A stretch of DNA of 64,000 nt from Ptychodera flava (lineage: Eukaryota > Hemichordata > Enteropneusta > Ptychoderidae). The position numbers were made by a program, and so were the translations under genes. Under the pieces are notes generated by a model. The model was not told the DNA's origin. It did not search any database and was given only the letters and a program-made list of their open reading frames with translations. Shown here piece by piece: positions 24,101 to 35,237 of the stretch. Every line of letters starts with the position of its first letter. Position 1 is the stretch's first letter. Where the stretch lies: contig NC_091941.1 in the NCBI RefSeq assembly GCF_041260155.1, positions 37,706,747 through 37,770,746 of the forward strand. The letters are read 5' to 3'.

Positions 24101-27100
24101 GTGAAAATGTAAAGCCAAGCTGGGCTGCCACCCTAATTAAAAAGGTCTTTCAATTAGCAATTAATTGACATTGACAGATTATCACCTGTACCAAAATACA
24201 TAAAATTTGATGCAGTGCTTCTAGACTCTTACACCATAAATTCATTATGTACGCAAATTAGCCATTAATTTAAACGATACTGGTAAGTGTTGTTGCATTC
24301 TATTACAGCACTGTGAGATCAACATCTTTATAAACTTTTATCAAATTTGATGCTGTACTTCTGGACATATCAAACTAATTAAGAAAGTTCTTTAAATATG
24401 AAAATTAAAATTAACTAACTTGACACTAATAAACGGCTTTATTTACTGTTGAATCAATGTGAGCACTATAGCTGTAGACATTTTCATAAAGTTTGATGGA
24501 GTATTTCTTGACATCAGCCTTATTATGAAAATTCGTTAAATGTGCATTCAGCAGTCAATCGACAAGATACTGCTGCATACTTTTGCATGCCTTACATCAC
24601 TGTAAGATCGACATCTGTACCACGTTTCATCATGTTAAATGCAGTACTTCTGGACATATCAAACAAATAATGAAATTTCATTAAATATGCAAATTAGCAA
24701 TTGATTAACATGACACTGAAGAACATCTTTATTCGGTGTTAATGCAATGTGAGCTCAACATCTGTACAAAGTTTCATGAAATTGATAAAGTATTTTTTGA
24801 CATATCAGCCTAATGACAAAAAATCATAAATATGCAACTGAGCAATTGACCTGATACTGCTACATGTCTTTGCATGCTATAACGACTATGAGATCAACAT
24901 ATGTACCAAGTTTCATTAAATTTGCTGAAGCATTTCTCGACTTATCACACTAATTACGGTGGTTCATCAAATATGCAAATTACCAATTAATTGACGTGAT
25001 ACCGCTTATGTCTTCACACAATATTACGATACTGAGGTATCAACATCTGTACCAAGTTTCTTCAAATTTATTGCAGTATTTGAGGACATGGCACAATAAT
25101 TAGGAAAGTTCAATAAATATGCAGATTAGCCATTAATTATCATGATAGTGCTAAACATCTTTGTACACTATTATAGGACTTTGTGCTAAAGATCTGTAGC
25201 AAGTTTAATCGAATTTGCTGTAGTTTTTTTAGATATATCATCGTAATTACAAATATTTATCAAATATGCAAATTAGCAATTAATTGTCATGATCAACATC
25301 TGTACCAAGTTTGTTGCTACCTTTGATACTGTATTCTGATACTGTATTTTACTTTTCTGGGTAATAAAATACTACTATACTACTGCTACGATCCTGCTAA
25401 ATGTCTTTCCACACAGTTACAGCATTGGTATATGAACATGCGTACCAAGTTTCTTTAGATTGGAGAGAGTATTTCTTGACATATTATATGAAAGTTCATT
25501 AAATATGCAAATTAGCAATTAAAATCGCACTGATGAACATCTTTATTCACTGTTTATGCAATGTGAGCTCAACATCTGTATCAAGTTTCATGAACTTTGA
25601 TAAAGTATTTCTTAACATATCAGCTAATTATTGAAATTCATTAAATATGCAAATTGGCAATCAATTGATATAATACTGACATATGTCATTGTGTGTTATT
25701 AGAGATCAATGTGACCAACATTTGTACACAAAGATTCATGAAATTTGTCTCTCCAGACAGAAAGCTTTTTAAAAAAAAATTACTAATTATGCAAATTAGC
25801 ACTAACTATGCATGCGACACCTTAAACTAGGGACATGCATACTTATGGCATTGAATTTATCCTTGTACCAAGTTCGAAAGGAATTGGCTCAGGCATGTCT
25901 GAGATATCTGCGAGGACGGACGGACGGATGGATGGACGGAACCCAAACCATAAGTCCCCTTGACTTCGTCCGCTGAGACTGAAAAACGAGGTGGTGTTTC
26001 AGGTGATGTCGAATTCATTTAGGTATAAGATTACATGATTCACAGCGTAACTTGCAACTTGAACTACTTTTGGATTGTGTATCAATTTTCACCAACCCTG
26101 CTGCACATGTTGTGCACAGATATTGTATTATTATGCATATAATTATTTCGCGTTTGTTGTATTCATTGAATTCTTTAGGTATAAGATTACATGATTCATA
26201 GTAAGACTGGCATCTTGAACTACTTATGGGTTTTGCATCAACTTTCACTAAGCGTACTGCACATGTTGTGCACAGATATTGTATTATTTTTTTATACTGT
26301 AAAACAAGTCTTTTTAGCCAGCATCCTTTTTTTAGCTAATTTAGCTAAGTGTCTAAATTCCCTAATTTAATATGCCGCTAATTTCAACTTTTCCTCATAT
26401 AAACTATGCTAAGGATGTCTTTTAAGCTAAATTAAAAACCTGCTGATTGCAATGAAAATCCAAAGTTGCTAAAAAGCATGCAGCTAATTCAAAGTGTTTT
26501 ACAGTATATTGCAATTGCAGTATTTGTAATCTATGTAAATTCTATACAAACTCAAGTTGTCCAAAAAGTAAGTTACTGTTCAAGTTGTTCAAACAGCAAT
26601 GGAAGGGAAAGAGTCATTGGAACTGCTAAAAGCCTGTGGGACCCAAACAACCAATGTAACACTGTATCCAAGTTGAGTTGGTAATTGATAAAAGTTTTAA
26701 AGCAAGTTCTGACATAATGTGCATCAAAAATTTAAAATTGCAGCTATGTTCATGTGATGAATCTATACATATCGTGTATGAAATACACTGTTTGTCATCA
26801 AGAAAGTGTCACAGGCACACTGCACTTCTGACGGCCCCTCTCTGTAAAGCAAAGCCCGTCACTGACCGTGTTCTGTCTGTCCTTCCCATAACTGCACTAT
26901 GACGCCCGCTCCTTCTGCTGCCAGGCTGCCAATGGTAGTCTCACCGTAGAAAGTAGCATTGTTGGGAACACGAACGGGGCGGAAGGGTCTGGTAAGATCG
27001 ATCACTTTGCATTCCTTGGTTTTCATATTCAGCTTGTATTCTTTACCCTGGGTAACGAACAAATGATCGCATCGTGAATGAGCCATGAAACTGAAGACAA

Positions 27101-30100
27101 CTTTTTGTATATTTTGCAGGAGTCCAACTGGAAGCAACTGTTGCATAGGTTCATATCGTTATGGCATGGAAAATTGTCAGAAATCCGCAGCATTTGACAG
27201 CCCTTAGCAAATATAATATGCCGTTAGATCTTGGGAGTGGATGCCTAGAATGATATTCAATTGTTTCCACTTTTCTAGGATTTGTTACACGTCAATATCC
27301 ATATGATAATTTGAAATTCATGACATCTCCCTAAAATCACACTGAGGTCTAACTAAAGATCGCATCACTAAGTCAAATCAGCATGAATGTCACTTGACAT
27401 CAGAAATGACTGCGGATCTTATGCAGCACAAATGACACTAAACATGGATGGGATAGAAAAGAACTGGTGATATTGAGTATGGAATCAAATATTGATGGCT
27501 AAAATGGTGATCTTATTGGTCAAGATATGAAAATAAAAGAAACACTAGTTGTGATATAACACAGCTGGAACATGCTTAAGCTTTCAATTAGAGAAAAATA
27601 CCCCTTTTAACATTCACGAATTTTCATTAACTGTAAAGGTGGTAATAAACTACCCTAGCAATGGGTAGACCACTCAATTTTGACGAGTTTACTCTATATA
27701 TGCACTCACTACCACTTGTGAGTTTTTATTTTATGAACTGGTCAAAATCTCGGCTCATTTTGGTGTAGGATTATCTTTTCACACTCCTTCGACATTTGCA
27801 AAATATTGCACTTTAGTGTAGTTGTTAAATGTATAAAAACACTACTGTCATCATAATTTTCTTTTAAGTTATATCATTCTAGTCCATATTCATTCATATC
27901 AAATGCTGAGTGAAACATATTTACACTGATAGAAGTTTTCTTCTTCTCTAACGCAGACAGTATTATGTAATAATAAGTTTGCAATGCATTAGTAAAAATA
28001 ACCACATAAGATGATACACTGGTCTCTTTTCCTGTATTAGTCACGAACATGGATAAGAAAAACCATTTTCCTTAAAAGTGCTCTGCCCATGTTATATTCT
28101 GGTTTTAGAATATGCAAATTCCCATTTGTCAAATGATATGCACACATTGGGCATAGGGATAGTGAATGACCTAGTAGCAATCTTCAAATGAAAATACATT
28201 TCACTCGTGCAATTTACACATAGAACACGTACAGTTTGACAACAAATCGATCCCACACTTGTGTTCTCACACTCATGGCTTACCACGGATGTGAGATTTT
28301 ACCATAACCAACCGGGCTTAGTTGTGTGGACTTGGCAGATAAAAGCTAACAATATTATCCCAGTGTAGAATCTCCTGGTTTCATTGTCAAGCAAATTAAA
28401 TTCACATACAACTGGAATGACATCCCCAATATATTTTATCCTAAATGTGCCCTCTATGCCATGATTGGAAGGAATTCCAACTGTGATGTTGCAAAATGTA
28501 AAACAGGCTCCACTGTTTGATTTGTTTTTCAACTGAAGACTGACTGGAGATCTGACGTTTCGGCTTACCTCTTGATAAAGAAATAGAGTTGCAAAGTTAT
28601 CTTTCTTGTCTTCAAGATTAACTTTATCCACCACACGGATTCTTTGATTGCGTGCATCGTAGGCCATTCTGCTCCTCATTTCAAATTGTTTGCTGATATC
28701 ATACTGCAGTCATAAATAAAAAAAGTGAAGATCAATAGTATCAGAAACAAACCATAAAGGCCATCCATGGCCAGAAGTCGGGACTTTTTCATTTTTACAC
28801 ATTTTTACATTTTAGTAGTGCATGTTTGACATGTTAGGTCGGAACTAACGTGCCTAAAATGCCAAATGTGCAAACCTATCGTGTATCGTGCAGACCTAAC
28901 GTTAAAGAACCTATGTCTAACATGTATAGCATTTTAGGGCGTACAAATAAGTCTTATTCTATCATACCAATCGTGCAAACCTATCGTGTATCGTGCACGC
29001 CCAACATGTATGCATCTATCGTGTCTAACGTGTATATCATGACTGTACGATTGACATATGGTACCATTCGACTTATCTGGACATACACGTTAGACATTTT
29101 AGACACGTTAGGTCCGTACACGTTAGGTCGGCACGTTACACGATAAGTTTGCACGATTGGCATGATAGATTTTGACCCATGTTGAGAGCCTGAAATGACA
29201 TACACGTTAGACATTTTAGACACGTTAGGTCCGTACACGTTAGGTCGGCACGTTACACGATAGGTTTGCACGATTGGCATGATAGAGTTAGACCTTACCG
29301 TGTTGTTGGCCATCACGTGAATCTTGAGACATATCGTAAGCTTATAAGGTGCCGACCTAATATTTACGGAGCTAACGTGTCTAAAATGTCTAACGTGTAT
29401 GTCATTTTAGGTTGTCCACGAGTCAAAATCTATCATGCCAATCGTGCAAACTTATCGTGTAACGTGCTGACCACGTTAGGTTTGCACGATCTTGTATCAT
29501 GCAGACCTAACGTGTACGAAACTAACGTGTCTAAAATGTCAAACGTGCCATTTTAGGTTCTCAAATGGGTCGAAATCTATCATGCCTATCGTGCAAACCT
29601 ATCTTGTATCGTGCAGACCTAACCTGTACGGACCTAACGTGTCTAAAATGTCTAACGTGGATGTCATTTTAGGTTCTCAACATGTGTCAAAATCTAACAT
29701 GCCTATCGTGCAAACCTATCGTGTAACGTGCCGACCAAACGTGTACGGACCTATTAAACGTATCTAAAATGTCTAACATGTATATCATTTCGGTTCTCCA
29801 CATGCGTCAAAATCTATTATGCCAATCGTGCAAACCTATCGTGTATCGTGCACACCTAACGTGTGTAAAATGTCTAAATGTCTAACGTGTATGTCATTTT
29901 AGGTTCTCCACATGAGTCAAAATCTATCATGCCAATCGTGCAAACCTATCTTGTATCGTGCAGACCTAACGTGTACGGACCTAACGTGTCTAAAATGTCT
30001 AACGTGCATGTCATTTTAGGTTCTCAACATGAGTCAAAATCTATCATGCCAATCGTGCAAACCTATCGTGTATCGTGCAAACCTAACGTGTACGGACCTA

Positions 30101-33100
30101 ACGTGTCTAAAATGTCTAACGTGCATGTCATTTTAGGTTCTCAACATGGGTCAAGATCTACCATGCCAATCGTGCAAACCTATCGTGTAACGTGCCGACC
30201 TAACGTGTACGGACCTAACGTGTCTAAAATGTCTAACGTGTATGTCATTTTAGGTTCTCCACATGACTCCAATTTCTATCATGCCAATCATGCAAACCTA
30301 TCGTGTATCGTGCAAACCTAACGTGTACACGTGTACGGACGTAACGTGTCTAAAATGTCTAACGTGCAGACTTTTACAGTGTTTAGTCATGCAAGTTTGT
30401 CCTACACGTTTGGGTTATATAATGCACGATGGCATACAATTGCCCATTATAGCTTCAACAATGTGAAACGTGCATTTTTACCAACTATTGGCCATACCTC
30501 ATAAAGGCATGTGTCGTTCATCTGACAGTGAATACAATGTTTGACACTCAGCATCCAAGCAGACATCCACATAACTATACGGAAAAATTCTTGTCAATGG
30601 TTCTGAGATTACATGTATCTGATTTTCTTGATCAACCCCTACATCTGGGAGAGGAGATGGTAAGAAATTTGACATGCGACTTTTTTGTTTATGTTCCACA
30701 ATTAAATGTTTTCAAAAAGTTATTCATCCAAAATTCTATGGTTTCCCTGTATATTCTTATTCGCAAAAGAAGCAAAGTTACAAATTTTGACTCATATTTT
30801 TTACTTTTTTCACCACCAACTCGAAAGATGTGAATGGTTTATCCAGTCAAAGTTCTTTTCTGTCATGTCGCATTCCTGTAGTATGAAAGGGGTTTGTTGG
30901 TGTGTAAGCTTACTTCTACACATTATAGACAAAAATTGCAGAATTTCAACAAATAAAAGGTAACTTGTAGCTGTGCAAACGCAGCTATCTGTGGCAGAGC
31001 AGGCTGCGTCTATGCAGGTCATCAAAAGGTCGACCCCGCCTGTTGACTTGGTGGACTTCGTGAGGTCACTGTGCAGTGCAGAGGTGCGACCAAAGTTGGG
31101 ATCGAAGTGTGAGGCCAAAGGCCTAAACTCGATACTAGTGTAAAGTATCAAGTGTAAAGTACACTAGTACCGAGGTTCGGCCTTCGGCTACACACTTCGA
31201 TCCCTGGCCTTTAATCGACAAGCAACGCTGCGCGTAACCTTGGAAATCCAGCTGTCTGTGGCGGGGTCCCGGGGCGGGGTATGCTGCGTCTGTGCGGTCA
31301 TCAAAGGTCAACCCCGCCGGTTGATCTTTTGGTGACCCGCATAGACGCAGCCTATCCCGCTACAGATAGTTGCGTTTCCACAGTTGGCTAACTAAATGAT
31401 GCCTGTCACCATGTAGGCATCACAAGACCTCCGTGGTTTTCGAGACAGATATTCTCTTGAGCAAATAAAACGACAACTTCTGCATTGAACGAGTTATTGG
31501 ACTTATGTCAGCGTCCAACGGACTGATTAAATTGGTAACCTACATTACAAGAGCAATGCAGCCATGCAACCTACACGACAATAGAAAAGTTTGTAACAAC
31601 ATTGTAAAAGGTTGTGCTGAAGGCTTGAGCTATTGTAAAGTGCAAACATTCTTGTGACAGTTTGCCAACTCACTAACCTGTATAACTTTTGCTTCCCATA
31701 CATACGGTGCAACTGTAATGAATACGAGGAAATGAAGTATTTACGTTCGATTCATCCAACTCAAAAAAGATAACGGAAAATGGCAACTAGCGGAAGGTTG
31801 AACATGATTATATTTCATCCGCGTTTTATATGTAGCCAATACAAACTGTAGGATTATCAACTAAGTCACATGTCCGAAACAATATGACGGTACAAAGACA
31901 TCCATGGCCAGTAGTAAAACATTCTGCATGTTTTACATTATTACATTTATTCATGCACGAAATACATTTTTCACATTTACGGTAATACATTTTCTCATTA
32001 AATGTCCTCACGCAATACACTTTACTATCGGGACTTCGTCGGGAGGGTTGATCCGACATCATCCGGAAATTGGGAATTATCAGGACTCCGTGGGGAGGGC
32101 CGATCGGACATCATCGGGAGTTCGGGCTGGTCGTGCACGAAATACATGTAAGCTTACATTCTTTACATTTAAAACATATTTTTACATTTTTACGTTTTTT
32201 GCATGATAGGTGTGCACAAATTACGGTAATATACGCTGTGCCGGGACAGTTTTTGTCCATTTAAGCTTTGAACGTTTGTAAGCCCAGCCACGTAATTAGT
32301 GCAGACCTCTCATTTGTCAAAGTAAAACATGCATGTACAAATGTATTAAACGTAAAGAATGTATTTCTTGCAAGCCCATCTAGACCGGCCCCGATCTTAG
32401 AATGTAATTCGTGCAGACCTTTCATGTAATAAAAGTAACAAATGTAAAAAAATGTATTAAATGTAAAGAATGTATTTCGTGCGAGACCATCTAGACCTAG
32501 CTGCGATCTTTTTAACTTATTTCGCGCAGACTTTCGTGTAATAAATGAAAAAAGATGCATTAATTGTAAAGAATATAATGTATTAAATGTAAAGAAAGTA
32601 TTATGTGCAAGCCAATGTAGACATAATCCGGACTTAAGAATGTAATTCGTGCAGACTTTCCGTGTAACAAATGACAAAATGTAAAAAATATATTAAATGT
32701 AAAGAATGTATTCCATGCAAGCCCATCTCGACCTAGCCAAGACCTCAAAATAAAATTCGTATAGACTTCTCATGTAAAAACTGAAAAATGTACTAAATGT
32801 AATTTCGTGCAAGCCCATCTAGACCTAGCTGTGATCTTTTAATGTAATTCGTGCAGACCTTTTGTGTAAAGATGAAAAGAAATATATGAATTGTAAAGAA
32901 TGTAAAAATGTATAAATGCAAAGAAAGTATTTCATGCTAGCCCATGTAGACCTAACCCCGACTTTAGAATGTAATTCGTGCAAACCTTTCACGTAATATA
33001 AAAATGTAAAAATGTATTAAATATAAGGAAGGTATTTCGTGCAAGCCCATCTAGACCTATCCTCGATATTGTAATGTACTTCGTGCAGGCCTCTCTTGTA

Positions 33101-33291
33101 ATAAATGAAGAAATTATTAATATAAAGAAAAATATTAAATCGGCAACTATTGGCCATAGCTCCCCCCATGGTCAGGAGTGCGAGTGATTGAAGCAAGCGC
33201 TGAAACAATAGTCATTGAACTTACGGCATGGTTTTGGTGTCTGTCCGTACACAACACCAACGAATACTAATATTGCAAGCAAGATTCTCAT
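21095..33291 (-). CDS. EPDR1-like: Ependymin-related secreted protein (EPDR/MERP family), 6 exons
   Basis: Coding exons, 5' to 3' on the minus strand: 33291-33225, 31712-31678, 28703-28569, 27047-26867, 22837-22750, 21161-21095. All five junctions are GT-AG and phases match exactly, giving 190 aa and a stop. The protein starts with a signal peptide, then PKPC-LAPYVWEAKV, corresponding to the family's C-x-A-P-x-x-WE motif. It continues with MAYDARNQRIRVVDKVN, LFLYQEGKEYKLN, TKECKV, PFRPVRVPNNATFYGE, GAGVIVQLWEGQTE, RGCGPVSEVYF and FFDITAGILDPDIFIPPKEC. Cysteines 22, 92, 151 and 189 are in family positions, and N109-A-T and N161-K-T are glycosylation sequons. Ependymin-family proteins are secreted or lysosomal glycoproteins with a lipid-binding pocket; the ligand here is unknown. 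It is slightly shorter than human EPDR1. Introns are loaded with repeat arrays. Confidence 0.9.
22750..22837 (-). CDS. EPDR1-like: Ependymin-related exon 5
   Basis: Acceptor GTGCTGCAG, donor GTGAGT. It completes Gly140 and encodes RYAGSWTLRGCGPVSEVYFS then NKTGVVRT, with Cys151 and a sequon at Asn161. It ends in phase 2. Confidence 0.88.
24100..25960. repeat. ~144-bp tandem repeat array ending in GGACGG repeats
   Basis: The block AAATATGCAAATTAGCAATT recurs at 24683, 24828, 24969, 25115, 25262, 25501, 25643 and 25785. Spacings are 141-147 bp except one unit with about 95 extra bases. Older copies extend left to about 24120. The array closes with (GGACG)n/(GGATG)n at about 25915-25942 and then CCCCTTGACTTCGTCCGC. 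It lies in intron 4 of the ependymin-related gene. Confidence 0.85.
26009..26290. repeat. Tandem duplication of a 156-bp unit
   Basis: AGGTATAAGATTACATGATT occurs at 26021 and again at 26177, and both copies continue to GCACATGTTGTGCACAGATA. The copies are clearly diverged. Confidence 0.75.
26293..26508. mobile_element. 216-bp MITE
   Basis: Perfect 14-bp terminal inverted repeats TATACTGTAAAACA at 26293-26306 and 26495-26508 bound an AT-rich, non-coding interior full of GCTAA words. A TA target duplication is likely. Confidence 0.78.
26867..27047 (-). CDS. EPDR1-like: Ependymin-related exon 4
   Basis: Begins after GTTACCCAG with GKEYKLNMKTKECKV and continues through PFRPVRVPNNATF to LWEGQTEH. 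The donor GTCAGT leaves phase 1. This is the most recognisable ependymin exon. Confidence 0.92.
28569..28703 (-). CDS. EPDR1-like: Ependymin-related exon 3
   Basis: 45 codons in phase 0, from YDISKQFEMRSRMAYD to NFATLFLYQE. Acceptor GACTGCAG, donor GTAAGC. This is the family's SYD-x-x-NQR-x-RV region. The cysteine found at the KALIPC position of human EPDR1 is not present. Confidence 0.9.
28762..30500. mobile_element. TIR element enclosing a 117-bp minisatellite, 8-bp target duplication
   Basis: Direct repeats ATAAAGGC at 28754-28761 and 30501-30508 flank the segment. The ends are imperfect inverted repeats (ATGGCCAGAAGT left; reverse complement of the right end ATGGCCAATAGT). Inside is a 117-bp repeat built from CGTGCAAACCTATCGTGTA and CCTAACGTGTCTAAAATGTC words. 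Exact 117-bp steps occur at 29928, 30045 and 30162. Units at about 29070-29285 are inverted. An 8-bp duplication fits a hAT-type non-autonomous element. It lies in intron 2 of the ependymin-related gene. Confidence 0.78.
30972..31382. mobile_element. 411-bp MITE with nested inverted repeats
   Basis: The outer arms begin TGTGCAAACGCAGCTATCTG and pair imperfectly for over 40 bp with 31339-31382. An inner palindrome (about 31103-31203) pairs GATCGAAGTGTG...ACTAGTGTA with its complement. No coding sequence. Confidence 0.75.
31678..31712 (-). CDS. EPDR1-like: Ependymin-related 35-nt microexon
   Basis: Between ATTACAG and GTTAGT there are 35 bases that complete Leu23 and encode APYVWEAKVIQ, supplying the missing family APxxWE motif. 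Phase 1 in, phase 0 out, exactly as the neighbours require. Confidence 0.85.
31899..33170. mobile_element. Second array element with the same termini as 28762-30500
   Basis: The left end CATCCATGGCCAGTAGT and right end CAACTATTGGCCATAGCTC match those of the 28762-30500 element. The interior is a different, AT-rich array of about 92-126 bp units (TAATTCGTGCAGACCTTTCA, AAATGTAAAGAATGTATTTC, GTGCAAGCCCATCTAGACCT). CGTGCA-GACCT words are shared with the 117-bp repeat. It lies in intron 1 of the ependymin-related gene. Confidence 0.72.
33225..33291 (-). CDS. EPDR1-like: Ependymin-related first coding exon (signal peptide)
   Basis: ATG at 33291-33289 opens MRILLAILVFVGVVYGQTPK followed by PC, a hydrophobic signal peptide with likely cleavage after VYG. 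The donor GTAAGT leaves phase 1. Confidence 0.88.
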
Positions 33292-33365
33292 GGTTGATTC
33301 GGTGAAGTATTCCGGAGAAATATACCAGACCGATCTGTTTCGTTGATTTAGTAGTTGATATAGTG

Positions 33366-33378
33366 TACTTTATGAGCA
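33366..33378 (-). promoter_or_regulatory. Possible TATA-like element of the ependymin-related gene
   Basis: On the gene strand CTCATAAAGT lies about 80 bases upstream of the ATG, a plausible TATA variant with a short 5' leader. No transcript evidence is available. Confidence 0.2.
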
Positions 33379-33956
33379 CAAAGTGGATGGACTGCACAAT
33401 TTGTAGCTTTCAGACTATATCCTCACATAATGATATCACGTGATCATATCGGCTGCAATACCATAGTCGAATGTCAGGAGGTCTGAGAGGCAAAAGAACC
33501 ATAAAATCAATTATTGTATTGCGTAACGTTTATGATGAAAGAAAATGTGTAGGACACGTTGTGTGAACTGCAGTCTATTTCCGATTGCCATCTCCTCATA
33601 CCACTATACTGAAATTACCCTACGATGTCACACCCCCATAAATGAATAAGATCGTCCCCGACTTACACAATCGCTTTTTGACCGTACCTGTGAAAGGTAA
33701 ATTCACAATACAGTACCTCCCTAAACAGTGCCCCTTGCCCCAAGTATCGGTAACCACTCCCAAATTCACTCGACGTAAAGTAGATGCTGGGGCGGGACAG
33801 CTGTGGAGTTGACCATTTGGTGTTGACTATGATGTCGACTATTTGTGCAGTAAATGAGTCAAACTGAGAGTTTATTTATTATAATGACGTGTAGAGCAGC
33901 AGCAAAGTATATAACAAAGTCATGTAGCACTTTATTTCATTAATAATAATAATTAC

Positions 33957-33970
33957 TGTATATATATATA

Positions 33971-34029
<59 letters not shown>

Positions 34030-34042
34030 ATATATATATTGG
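33957..34042. repeat. (TA)n microsatellite
   Basis: Almost uninterrupted TA dinucleotides with a short TG stretch around 34019-34029. Confidence 0.95.
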
Positions 34043-34839
34043 TGTTATAATATCAGTTAATTTTTTATTTCATCGACCGTTGCCCCCTAATGTGCGGTAT
34101 TCAACGCCGCATAGTGTGCGTAGGAGTTGACGTAATCACCGAAAAAGTTTCGGAAATCCCTTTGTCGTTCAGCAAGGTTGTCGATTCAACGCAGAGTGCA
34201 TATTAAGACCAGACGTGATGAACTCACATGCTTATACATAAATTGGTTGTTTCACAATTCTATTTTGAGTTCACAGCACTAACTTCTGAGGGAATCTGCC
34301 GTGGGCAAACTTGTAAGTATTGAAACTGTTTGCCTGTTGACCATGCAACATATGGACTTGACAGTAGACGATGCTGGCGATAATGTAAGATACAAGGCTG
34401 CAATATGTTCATTTGTACATGTAATTTAGGCGAGAGATATTTATTAACTTTTAAATCGACGCATAGGTTCGCTTGCCCGAAGAACCAGTGACATTTCGAA
34501 TGTGCCAATTGAAATCTTCCATGCCGAAAAGTAATTTCTCGCACTTAAAGACGACCATTTTGTGTCGTTTACAAAATTATGGTCCCTAATAGACAAAAAT
34601 AGTCCCGACTACCGTAGTGCACGCGCCACAGGTGTTCTTTACCGGCAGGCTTACTGCAACAGAGAAATAACTTTTTCGTTGCATTAGTCTGCCGGACAGT
34701 CTTGCTCACGGACATTCGTGTAAACGCTTGTGACGCGCGCGCTTATATAGCCCTCTCTTGTAGAGATTTCATCTCGAAGCGTCCCTCACATGGCCCACCA
34801 GGGACCGTGCATGGCCGAATCGTAAGAAGGCCGGTTGAA

Positions 34840-35081
34840 GATCGTACGAGAAGGAGATACGATATAGCGTCATACTTTTCATTAATTATTGGTAAAAGTT
34901 GAATGAGAACAATCGAGTACGGTGTATTCCATGGTGTGATTTTGTTTGATCTTAACAATCAATCAAAGACCCGCCGAAATTTCCATGTGACGACAATTGT
35001 ATAATGATAATAATTTTGTAGTCATGTAAGTTTAGTATAGTATACAACTTTGTAGATAATTTACACTGGAGATACAGATGC
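34840..35081. repeat. Duplicated block, copy 1
   Basis: Homologous to 36411-36617. Shared words include CGTACGAGAAGGAGATA, AGCGTCATACTTTTCATTAA and TTCCATGGTGTGAT. A further block at 35152-35237 is repeated at 37579-37668. Confidence 0.8.
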
Positions 35082-35151
35082 TCAGACTCAAGACCTGGAA
35101 CGTTATGTTTGCCATCTCGTAGTAAAGATCTAAATTGGTGCAGACAATGTA

Positions 35152-35237
35152 CATCTCGGTGTGTCAGCTTCAGTTACTGAAAGCATTACAGTGCAGACTG
35201 GTACCTCAACTCGTATTTCCCTAATTACGAGTGCAAC
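35152..35237 (+). repeat. Duplicated Ser/Thr-rich open segment, copy 1
   Basis: Homologous to 37579-37668. Both copies stay open in the same + frame, giving SVTESIT-QTGTSTRI in each; the copies differ by several substitutions but share this reading. It could be an exon remnant of an unrecognised gene or part of a repeat. Confidence 0.5.

Noticed and set aside
28840..30460. CRISPR-like array of direct repeats
   Set aside because: Repeats are contiguous 117-bp units with no unique spacers, in an animal intron; it is a minisatellite.
28850..30466. Long overlapping open frames full of a repeated MPIVQTYRVTCRPNVYG peptide
   Set aside because: They arise because the 117-bp unit is a multiple of three and lacks stops in some frames; frames on both strands are equally open and the DNA is a minisatellite.
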